Assembly (NCBI GenBank): GCA_047495785.1
Contig: JBLDXI010000017.1
Coordinates: 2,542,001 to 2,606,000, forward strand
Direction: 5' to 3'
DNA from: Lepidodermella squamata
Lineage: Eukaryota; Gastrotricha
DNA: 64,000 bases
Shown here: positions 23,624 to 33,342 of the stretch, piece by piece
How positions within the stretch are numbered: position 1 is the stretch's first letter
Layout of the letters: each line of letters opens with the position of its first letter
Notes under the pieces: generated by a model
Seen by the model: the letters and a program-made list of their open reading frames with translations, nothing else
What the model was told of the DNA's origin: nothing
Database searches by the model: none
Made by a program: the position numbers and the translations under genes

Positions 23624-26489
23624 TTACGGGCCATCCATCCCGCCTTGAACAGTACATCTTTTCTCGACATTGACATGGAAGGGCATTTTGAAGTCGGGGA
23701 AATCTACTTGCCAGCCAAAGCGAGCGCGTCTTTGGTGCAAATCACCGATCATTTCACTAGTCGTTTTGATCTTGGGCCAAATTTTGATCGGAGTGTAACT
23801 AGCATCTTCTTTCGTCTCGAGCTCTTTCGCCAACGCAGCAGCGGCTCGCAAAATTTCAGCTCGCTTCTGGGCGGATAACATGCGTTCCATTTCGACATTT
23901 CGCTCTTGTGTAACGCTCATCGAAGAAGCGGCGCCACCCTTGTCGCGGGCGGAGCCTTGGGCAGATTTACGAGGGCTCTTTCGAGCGGATTTTGGCCCTT
24001 TCTTTTTGTCGGGTGGCGGTGGTAAAGAGTCGTACTTCAGCTTCACAGCGTCCCATACACGAGGATCGGCCCATTGACAAGCAATATCGACAGGGTTGAG
24101 ACCTTTCTTGTTTTCATTTTGAACCTTTGCCCCGCGATCTATCAAAAATTGAACCAGCTCAACTCGAGAAGTTTCAATCGCTTTCATGAGAGGAGTTCCA
24201 CCTCCAAGGGCGATAGGGTTCATATCAGCGCCGTGGTCTAGTAACATCTGAACCACATCTAGCTTGCCACTGTGACACGCGTGATGCATTGCTGTCCATT
24301 TGAAGTTATCCTACAAGTAATTAGAAATGAGAGCTGAAATTACAACCAGCCTAAACTACTCACTTTCGCATTCACATCAGCACCACACTCGATAAGGAAC
24401 TTGGCGATGTTAATGTCGCCCATGCCACAAGCAACCATAAGGGCAGTTTTGTAATAGCGATCACGTGTGTCCACCGGTAAGCCTTTGAGAAAAGCGTTTG
24501 TCAATGTATTGTAATCACCCCGCCGCGTTGCGTCGATGACACTTATGTGCTGATTTTCCGGAGGATCGACGTACCAAGCTGAGTCATCTTGAACAATAGA
24601 AGCGGGAGGGCAGTCGCGATTGAATCTTTTGTGATCGGTGTAAAGCATAAATTTGTCGACGTAGAGTTGAGGTGGATTGCCGCCCGCAGTTCTGGGTCCT
24701 TCGTCTTGAATAGCAATATTTACCGGAGGCTTCGAGCCTTTCTTGCCCTTCTTGCCCTTCTTTTTCTTTTTCTTCTCTTTCTTTACGAATGCTCTGTAAA
24801 ATCAAAACGCTATTTCGTATTGACATTATTTAAAGCGTTATTCGCTTACGTTAACAGGTAATTTTTATGGAGATATTTCTTCCCGACGAGAAAATCGTTG
24901 TAATCAACGGATCCGTCGCTCGTGTGCAGCTGAATGAGTCGCTTGATAGCCTCCTCGGGTAACTGAATGATGTTGATTGATAGTAGCCATTCAGTGAAGC
25001 TGTCGTTTGGGACGCGCCCTGTCTTCTCTTCGTCCATTTTTCTGAAACAAAGGTAAGAGCTTGAAAATTGTGTGCAAAATAACCGCATAGTGAAACATCA
25101 ATAACACTGTAAAAACTGTGGGATATGATTCACGTAGAACAGTGATGAAACCCTTATTACTTCATAAGCAACTCACCACTGAGTAGGAATAACTGATATG
25201 TTAGATCGACAATTTTCATATAGGTAATCAAATTATTAGACATAGCGCTTACGTGAAAGTCTCGAGTATTTTCTCCTTGTTCGTTTGGCAATAATCATAG
25301 AGAGAAATTGCCCATCGCTCAGCTTTGGCAACGGTCTTCCCGAAGCTTTTCTCTGATTTACGAATTTCCTTGACGCAATCCTTGAATCCTCCATCCTTGG
25401 CGATAACGCGCGGAACAAGTCCCTCATTATTCTTTGGCTTCGGATTGCTTCCTAAAGCAGCCATGAGAAATTTATCAGTCATCAGTCAATGCTACATAAG
25501 GGCGTCATTACCTCGTTGCGCCAAGAATTTACAACACATAGCATGACCTTTAGCCGCCAAATGAACTGGTGTATTTCCATTAATGTCCACTTGGTCGAAT
25601 ATTGCTCCAAAGCCGGAAAGGGTTAGCAAAACATCAAAATGACCGTTCTAAGACGAAAACCCAAGACATAAAAATGTCCTATTACACATTAATTAGCTAT
25701 ACCTTAGCAGCTTCATGCACGGCATGCCGCTTTTGCCGATCAATAACGTCTGCGTCCGCCCCGAAGATGAGCATTGCCCGAACCGCAGCTGCGCTACCAC
25801 TTGCTGCTGCCTCCATTAGCGCTGACCGCCCAGTTTCCTGAGAAAAGCAAGATTGAACAATCTTTGTAAATTAAAGGCGCATGCGGAACCTTGTCTATAA
25901 TGTTGGCGTCAGCTCCAGCCTCCAGTAAGTGAATAATGCTCGATTCGTTGGATTTGGCTTCAAGACAAGCTTCGTAAAGTGCAGTACGCCCAGTTGGACC
26001 AGCGATGTTGATATCGGGCTTCTTATCAAGAATCATCTCCATACACTTGCTGTGTCTCTCAGTAGGCGCTGCCAAGCAATAAGCCAATACCGCTAAACAG
26101 TCATCAATGAACGATCTATTATAAACTGGCATATAAATATTACTTTTGCCCTCCGCATCTTTGATATTGACGTCAGCATCGGCAGCTAGAAGTTCTTTCA
26201 CGCAGTCGACGTGCCCGAATTTTGATGCAACCATGATGGCCGTCCGACCTTTGAAATCAATAACATCAGGATGCGCTCCAATGCTTAGCAGACATTTGAC
26301 AGTTTCGAAGTCATTAGTTTCACAGGCAACGATCAAAGCTGTCAGCCCTTCGTTGGCTTCGTTAATGTTGACCAAGAATGGAACGCCCATTTGGCACAAC
26401 TTCTGTATTTGCTGACGATCTTGCTCTCGCACATATTGAATAAGCTTCGTAACTTGGCAAATTTGAAGCCGAGTTTGAGCAAGTGGCAT
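23624..26489 (-). CDS. ANKEF1: Ankyrin repeat and EF-hand domain protein 1 orthologue
   Basis: Eight exons (26489-26144, 26092-25890, 25837-25703, 25647-25512, 25451-25253, 25041-24850, 24793-24364, 24310-23624) with closing phases give 775 aa, essentially the same length as human ANKEF1 as I recall it. The N-terminal half has ankyrin repeats (for example GLTALIVACETND and GRTAIMVASKFGH). An EF-hand-like segment follows near MDEEKTGRV; its loop ends in Ser rather than Glu, so calcium binding is doubtful. Then come a Lys-rich linker, the family-specific block FNRDCPP...QDDSAWYVDPP, a second ankyrin set and the conserved C-terminal VDFPDFKMPF. The vertebrate protein is associated with testis and ciliated cells; its biochemical role is poorly known. 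Placement next to an axonemal dynein fits a flagellar role, but neighbourhood alone is weak evidence in an animal. The first intron (51 bp) has no stop in frame. Confidence 0.9.
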
Positions 26490-27226
26490 TTTTCTATTTA
26501 AATATCATTTCTAGATGTAAAATAAGAGTAAAAAACTATTTGGAACAACGGCTCCCAGACTTTGCACCTGGCTTGCACTGGTAGATGAAACTATTGGCCC
26601 ACGTAGAAATATAAGGCATGCATAATTATTAGCGCTAGAAAATGAAAACTGAAAGCACCAGGCAAAATCGTGAATAGGCTTTCACCATGATGCTGAGTTG
26701 ATGAAGCGCGGCATGATAGCACGACGATAGATGGAAAGGCATCAAATTAAAGCGTTGTGTCCATAGTAACTATCAATTATTAAAAAATATATTTAAGAAA
26801 CTTAAAATACAATAAAAATAATATAATAATTTTTACAGTGAAGAATTATTGTGGCGCGCTTCTTTTTTGCAATTCATGCGGTTTTTTGTTGTTGATTTGG
26901 ATTTTGCTAGTAATGTAGCGCGTTGTCCAAATCTAGAGCGCAACAAGATATGTGTAAATGCAGTAGCGAAGTATTTTTCAAGGGAACGAGGGTGCCCTCT
27001 CTTCGTTTCTGCGGAACAAAGGTGCACTTAAAAACCAAGTATTAAATTTTAACCTCTCACCAACCCTTGTCGCTTATGACCCTACCGTCCACCCTGCGGA
27101 GGGACCCTTTCGGCGTTTTTGGGCACTTAGCCTCTTTTTCGTTAATGCGATATGAATTGAATTGCTTATTGTAACGTCTAGAAGTTATTTTCTATATTAC
27201 TCTCGATCACCGATCATCAACTGAAA
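26490..27226. other. Divergent intergenic region ANKEF1 / MDH1-a
   Basis: Holds the two promoters. A GC-richer patch at about 27050-27135 contains CCACCCTGCGGAGGGACCC-like sequence that could be promoter or 5' UTR. I see no gene and no clear TATA box. Confidence 0.4.
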
Positions 27227-28377
27227 ATGTCGCAAAAAGAGTCTATCAAGGTATGCGTCACCGGTGCTGCTGGACAAATCGCCTACTCGCTGGTTGGACT
27301 TATCGCCAGCGGGCAAGTCTTTGGCCCAGACCAGCCGATCGACCTGCATTTGCTCGATATTGAACCGATGATGGGCGTTCTTAATGGCTTGGTTATGGAG
27401 CTTGATGATACTGCCGTGCCTCTCATCCGCAGCGTTGTTGCTACTCATGATGTAAATGTCGCCTTCAAGGATATTGATTATGCATTCCTTGTCGGTGCCA
27501 TGCCGCGCAAGGTAAGTACAAGTTCAGAAATAAGTCCCAACTTAATTTTGCAATTCATGGTTCTTTCTTTCAGGAAGGTATGGAACGCAAGGATTTGCTG
27601 GCCGCCAACGTCAAAATCTTCAAGGCTCAAGGCCAGGCTATTGATACCGTCGCCAAGAAGACCGTCAAGATTCTCGTAGTTGGAAACCCTGCCAATACCA
27701 ACGCTTTTATCTGCCGCCACTTTGCACCATCGATCCCCGCTGAAAACTTCTCCGCTCTGACTCGCTTGGATCATAATCGCGCCGTCGCGCAAGTCGCCAA
27801 GAAACTCGGTGTTTGCCCATCGGCTGTATACAATGTTGCTATCTGGGGCAACCACTCCAATACTCAAGTACCGGACCTGCGCCGTGCCAAGATTGTCCGT
27901 AAAGCTCTCGAGGGAAAGGTTGCCCCTGGCAACGACGATGTTTCGGCTGCTGAAGCCATCAAGGATGACAACTGGGTTAAAACTGTTTTCGTTCCCACTG
28001 TTCGCGCTCGTGGCGCTGCTGTTATCGCTGCCCGCAAGTTGTCGTCTGCCATGTCGGCTGCCAAGGTGAGGTCTTTAGTAAAATTAAGAAATAATTGCTT
28101 AACTTCGTAAAAACAGGCCTCGGCTGACCACATGCATGATTGGCATTTCGGCACTGCTCCGGGCAAAACTGTTTCAATGGCTGTGGTGTCTGATGGCTCA
28201 TACGGCATCCCACAGGGACTGGTTTACTCATTTCCCGTAACCATTGCCAACGGAAAATGGAGCATTGTTCAAGGATTGACCATTGACGACGAATTGCGCG
28301 CCGCTCTGGATGCTTCGACCAAAGAGCTGTCGGAAGAGCGCGTTCAGGCTATTGAGGTCTGCAGTGCTGCCAACTGA
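27227..28377 (+). CDS. MDH1: Cytosolic malate dehydrogenase, canonical copy (MDH1-a)
   Basis: Exons 27227-27511, 27574-28065 and 28117-28377 encode 345 aa. The protein begins with the GAAGQIAY dinucleotide loop. LLDIEPMMG carries Asp44, which binds the adenosine ribose hydroxyls and selects NAD. MPRKEGMER holds the two mobile-loop substrate arginines (Arg94 and Arg100), LTRLDHNRA the catalytic Asp and third Arg, and IWGNHSN the catalytic His. There is no targeting peptide, and the sequence is of the animal cytosolic type. It interconverts malate and oxaloacetate with NAD(H), supporting the malate-aspartate shuttle and cytosolic redox balance. It lies 386 bp upstream of a mitochondrial acetyl-CoA synthetase on the same strand. 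A divergent paralogue with identical exon lengths (285, 492, 261 nt) lies 3.7 kb downstream. Confidence 0.95.
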
Positions 28378-28763
28378 AAACTGAGAATCGATTGTTAAAA
28401 ACAATGAATAATGATTCAAAAACTTGCAGACAATATGTTATTTGTTAGGTGATAATGTTCTTCCTCCTGTGCTAGTTTCGTCCTGTGATAGCAGAATCAG
28501 TCTATATACTAACGGTCGTTTCATATAATGAATTTAAAGCTAGTTTTGCTATCAGCAACAGCTCGCGTTAGATAACCTGACTTCTGTTGAAGCTGTCTCA
28601 AATAGCGCCACCGAGTATTTACCGGTCGTTCACTTTATTTCAAAGCAGAGATTTATTGATATTATAAATAATCTATGTGAAACCTCCGAGTGCTAAATTT
28701 TGTCCTCCCTTAATAAAGCTAATCATGGTATTTTGTCTTAGTTAGGTGATTCTTTGATATAAA
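28378..28763 (+). other. Spacer between MDH1-a and acetyl-CoA synthetase
   Basis: Contains the MDH1-a 3' UTR, with AATAAA at 28712-28717, followed about 23 bp later by a pyrimidine-rich acceptor TTTTGTCTTAG (AG at 28740-28741). The acceptor is 22 nt before the synthetase ATG. This order, poly(A) signal then acceptor then ATG, is what an operon internal junction resolved by trans-splicing would look like; a 5' UTR cis-intron is the alternative. Confidence 0.4.
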
Positions 28764-30885
28764 ATGTTGACCAAAGCATTGACTAGGATAACGCCGTCAA
28801 TGAAGGCACCGGTTCGCAGGATCGTTCATTCTGCCGCATTGTCACAGAAGAAGCTTTGCTCAGCACCGTTTCCAGAATTCGACAATGACCCGGAGTTCAC
28901 ATCATATGACCAGCTCTATGAATATAGCATTAAGAAACCTGACCTATTCTGGGATCGATTGGCAAAGAGTCGGCTCACCTGGAAAAAACCTTACTCGAAA
29001 GTTCTTTCATCTTCCGCAATGACCGGCGAACGATTCGGATGGTTCGTCGACGGAACCCTAAACGCATCTGTCAATTGTTTGGACCGCCACGTGGCTGTTC
29101 AACCTAATCGAGTCGCTCTAATCGAAGAAAAAGACGACGGATCGTCGTCAGAAGTCACCTATAAGGCATTGCTAGATCAAGTGTGCCAGATCGCTAATAT
29201 GCTGAAGGCACATGGCGTGAAAAAGGGTCAAAATGTTGCGCTTTTCATGCCAAATTCCGTATCATTAGTCGCTACGATGCTGGCGTGCGCTCGAATCGGA
29301 GCTGTCCACTCAGTTATGTTTGCCGGGTTCAGCCCAGACGCATTAGCTGCTCGTTTGATCGACTCTGAATCTTGCATTGTTGTGACTACGGATCAAGTTG
29401 TTCGAGGCGGTCGAACTATTGAAATGAAAAAGGTGTTGGATGCCGCCTTACAAAAATGCCCTTTCGTGAAAAATGTTTTTGTGTCTAATCGGACTGGCTT
29501 AGGTGCCCCAAATGCAACTATGACCGCGAAAGACATTCATTTCGAGCAAGAGCTCGCTAAATACCCGACCACCTGCGAACCGGCTGAGATGAACAGCGAG
29601 GACCCATTATTTATTCTATATACCTCTGGCAGTACTGGCCGTGTTAAGGGAGCTGTTCATACTCATGCCGGTTACCTCCTTTACGCAGCCGTGACTCATC
29701 AACTTGTTTTCAATTACCAGCCTGGCGAACGTTTTGGCTGTGTCGCAGAGTTGGGCTGGATAACAGGCCACTCTTACATAGTTTACGGGCCTCTAATGAA
29801 CGGCGGTACATCACTGCTGTTCGAGAGCCAACCGGCCTACCCTAATCCAGGAAGATATTGGGAAATGGTCGGACGATTGCAACTAAACCACATATATCTC
29901 ACCCCCACTTCTCTACGTTTGTTGTTGAAACACGGTGATTCCTGGGTGCAGAAACATAACCGATCCAGCTTGAAAACGATCGGTTGTGTTGGCGAGCCTT
30001 TGAATCGTGAAGCTTGGCAGTGGGCTTACGAGGTTGTTGGCAACGAGAAGTGCGACGTTATCGACACATGGTGGCAGACGGAGACCGGTGGAATCTGCAT
30101 CTCGCCGCGGCCGTCGCCCGTCGGAGCCCCGATCCACCCATCCACTGCTGGTCGGCCGTTTTTCGGCATCCACCCGGTCCTAGTCGACGGTAATGGCAAG
30201 GAGATTGAGAAGGACGGCGAGAAGGGTAATTTATGCATGAAAATTCCATGGCCGGGCATGGCGCGAACTCTGTACGGTGACCACGAGCGATTCTTCCGAA
30301 ACTGCTTCGACAAATTCCGCGGCTATTACACAACGGGTGATGCCGCTAGAATCGGTGAACATGGCCAGTACCAGATAATTGGCCGAACTGATAACGTTAT
30401 AAACACGTCCGGCCATCGCATCGGAACTGCTGAGGTCGAGGATGCCATCGATACGCACCCTGCAATCGCCGAATCAGCCGTTGTTGGTTTCCCGCATGAT
30501 ATCAAAGGCGAGGGCATTTACGCCTTCATCATCCTACGCGATCGTCAAGCCGTGGGTGGAGCGGCCATCGACAAGCTGAGTGTCATCGATACCATCAAGC
30601 GACAGGTCAGAAACAAAATTGCCGGTTACGCTGTGCCAGACGTTGTTCATGTGAGTTTGAAAAAAATCCACCTTAATAATTTTTTTAATGCGGATTTTTT
30701 TGTTTTAGATTGCGACGAATTTGCCGAAAACCCGAACGGGTAAAATAGACCGGCGCGTTTTGCGTAAAATAGCTAGTGGAGCTAAGGATATTTCGCATGT
30801 TGGCGACACTTCGTCGCTTACCAATTCTTCGCTTGCTGTCATTGACGTTCTGATCAAGCGACGGGCTGAGCTTGTAGGAATGTAA
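28764..30885 (+). CDS. ACSS1-like: Mitochondrial acetyl-CoA synthetase (ACSS1-like)
   Basis: Exons 28764-30650 and 30709-30885 encode 687 aa. The first 30 or so residues are Arg/Lys/Ser/Ala-rich without acids, like a mitochondrial presequence. Conserved AMP-forming elements in order: YTSGSTGRVKGAVHTH phosphate loop, ELGWITGHSY, SVGEP-like GCVGEPLN, DTWWQTETGG (the second Trp in this motif limits the acyl pocket to acetate in bacterial Acs), YYTTGD, GRTDNVINTSGHR hinge, and PKTRTGKIDRR with the catalytic, acetylation-controlled Lys. It forms acetyl-CoA from acetate, CoA and ATP through acetyl-AMP. Closest by eye to ACSS1 (mitochondrial) rather than ACSS2 (cytosolic), based on the presequence and the GRYWEMV/PVLVDGNGKEIE region; ACSS3 is less likely given WWQTETGG context. 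An AATAAA follows at 31067-31072. Confidence 0.92.
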
Positions 30886-32059
30886 AATATTGAAGCCCCG
30901 CATTAATTTTTTGGCGGTTAAATTTTGTGTTCCTCATTCCGACTAAGTGTAAATCTAATCCGCTAAAAAATGTAGCTGATTGAAATAACGCACGTGGTGT
31001 TGTGTTTGCTTTGCTGGTATTTTTGTACCTATCAAATCGATGGTTTTTTGCCCTTTTTATCTCAACAATAAAGTTAAAACTAATTGGTGGAGTGATCGTG
31101 AATTCTCGTTTTCCGTGATTCTGCGCATTGCCATATTTATGAGTATCGTCTGCTTGCCTCGAAATACTTCGTTTTAAACGTTCCTTTCTTCTTTGAAAGT
31201 TTGACTTTGTTGACGAGAGGTTATTCCTTCTTCATAATTGGTTGTCAATGTGATTGCGATATAATTGCCATGTACTAGAATGTATTTAACTGGACGAGTT
31301 TTAACTGTATACCGCCGTCGAACGGCGTCGAATATCAATAGTAATGCATGTAGTCGCCTTGATTGGAGCATTTTGTCAAATAAATCGGGGATTTTTCCTC
31401 GCTCAGCAATTCTGCTCTTTTCGTGTTATAGAATAATTTCCTAATGTTATAAACCACTGGATAAGTTATGTTTTTATTGCCGTGAGATGATGCTCGGTAT
31501 TCAAGAAATAAAACTATGGAGAACAATAATGTCTTTAGTTTCGAAGGGTGCGCTGAAAATTAAGGTTGCTATGGAGACGAGTTTTTTCCGTCAATGAGAG
31601 AATATTACTCAGACATTACTCAGACTCAAATACTCAGACATTAATAAATTCATCAAATTTTTCGACCTAAAAGAAATGAACTTCAAGGAGAAATAACTCA
31701 GTCTATGTTTGCTCAAGTAAGCGAATGTTTCATCGCCCGTATGTAAGAGAAAAAAGATGAGAGCCCATGCGCATTTTTTTGGGTAGGTTTACAGCCCACG
31801 TATTAGGTGCTGTGGGGAATGATACGGTAATGCCGCAGCTATTCATCGCCGCCCGAGGTGTTTCGCAACTGGAATCGCCAAATAGTTCATTTAAAATGCA
31901 AAATTCATTTACGGAATTTTATTAAGGCTGTTCAGCTGCTTAAATATTTTTTTATCACTTTCATCGCATTGTTATCTGTAACCGCGGAATGTAGCTACAG
32001 TTCTGCAGTAAACATCAAAATAGATTATTTTTAAAGCGCTGATGCTTTTATATTGATAA
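30886..32059 (+). other. Intergenic region between ACSS1-like and MDH1-b
   Basis: Includes the synthetase 3' UTR (AATAAA at 31067-31072) and the presumed promoter of MDH1-b. The element ACTCAGACATT recurs around 31606-31642. No gene is recognised. Confidence 0.45.
31606..31642 (+). repeat. Short imperfect tandem of ACTCAGAC units
   Basis: ACTCAGAC occurs three times in 37 bp with spacers ATT and a partial copy (ACTCAAAT), in the gap upstream of MDH1-b. Too short to assign a function. Confidence 0.6.
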
Positions 32060-33192
32060 ATGTCGAGAAAAGAAGTAATTAAAGTTTGCATTACCGGGGC
32101 TTCGGGCCAGGTAGCCTACTCCTTAATCAGCCTCATTGCCCATGGGCAAGTCTTTGGAAATGACCAGCCTATTGATCTTCACTTACTGGGCACGGAGCGT
32201 AGAATCAGCGTTTTGAACGGATTGGTGATGGAACTTGAGGATACTGGCTCGCCTTTGATTCGCGAAGTCATAGCCACTAGCGATGCCAATGTAGCGTTCA
32301 AAGATATAGACTACGCGATACTAGCTGCTACCATACCTTGCAAGGTAATTTTCCGAGTCCTATCAAAATCTCTAAGTTCCATGAGTTTATAGGAAGGGGC
32401 ACCGCGTAGTTATTATCTTTCGTCCACAGCCAAGATTCTCAAAGCACACGGTCAGGTCCTTGATGCCGTTGCGAAAAAGAGCGTCAAGGTGCTGGTAATG
32501 AGCAATCCGACGAACACAAACGCTTTTATTTGCCGTCACTTTGCTCCTTCCATACCGGCTGAGAACTTCTCCGCTCTAACTCGCTTGGACCATAATCGAG
32601 CCGTTGTGCATGTCGCGAAGAAACTAGGTGTTTCTACTTCTGCCGTCTACAACGTGGCCGTCTGGGGCAATCATTCAAGTACTCAGGTTCCGGATCTTCG
32701 CCGTGCTAAGATTAGCCGCCAAGCTCTGGCTGGTGAATTCGCCTCTGGAGGGGATGACGTGTCTGCGGCTGATGCCATCAATGACGAAAATTGGGTCAGA
32801 AACGAGTTTATTCCCACTGTTCGAGAAAGAGGCAATCATATTTTCGCAATTCGAAAATTGCCTTCCGTGCTATCTGCTGCTAAGGTTTGCGGTTCACCCA
32901 AGATGGAACATTATAAAATTCTTTTTTTCAGGCGGCAGCGGACCATTTGCGTGATTGGCATCTCGGCACGGCGCCCGGGAGGTTTGTTTCGATGGCTGTT
33001 GCATCCGACGGATCTTATGGAATACCTGAAGGCCTGATTTATTCTTTCCCTGTAACCATTGAGAATGGCAAGTGGAGCATTGTTCAGGACCTGGTCATCG
33101 ATGACGATCTGCGCTTAGCTCTTGACATCTCGACGAAAGAGTTGCTAGAAGAAAGAGATTTCGCGCTGGCAGCTTGCGAAGAGACCGCTTGA
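32060..33192 (+). CDS. Divergent malate dehydrogenase paralogue (MDH1-b), altered cofactor and substrate sites
   Basis: Exons 32060-32344, 32393-32884 and 32932-33192 have exactly the same lengths and phases as MDH1-a and encode 345 aa, so this is a duplicated, intact gene rather than a pseudogene. Catalytic His (IWGNHSS), Asp and Arg (LTRLDHNRA) and the GASGQVAY loop are kept. Two functional positions differ. At residues 44-48 LLDIEPM has become LLGTERR (Gly codon 32189-32191), resembling the Gly-Ser-Glu-Arg-Ser loop of chloroplast NADP-malate dehydrogenase. At residue 94 the substrate-selecting Arg is Cys (codon 32339-32341), while the second loop Arg is retained. From family knowledge these positions set NAD versus NADP preference and dicarboxylate recognition. 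I infer an NADP(H)-preferring 2-ketoacid reductase with changed substrate range; inactive or oxaloacetate-active forms remain possible. Confidence 0.9.
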
Positions 33193-33342
33193 GACTGGAC
33201 AGCAGGCGCATCATTTTGCTATTGAAATTAAATAATTGGCACAGGGTCGAATTGAATTAGCTATTTTATTCATAGAATTTTGGGAAAGGTTCAATAAATC
33301 AATCACTATTTTCAGCATCGAAACAGAATTCCGATGCTTATA
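33193..33342. other. Overlapping convergent 3' UTRs of MDH1-b and PIKfyve-A
   Basis: Only 150 bp separate the stop codons of two convergent genes. A plus-strand AATAAA is at 33293-33298 and a minus-strand AATAAA at 33265-33270. Cleavage 10-30 nt past each signal would make the two transcripts overlap in antisense by several tens of bases. Confidence 0.5.

Noticed and set aside
32060-33192. MDH1-b as a processed or decayed pseudogene
   Set aside because: It keeps both introns, splice sites, full frame and catalytic His/Asp/Arg; changes are concentrated at specificity positions.
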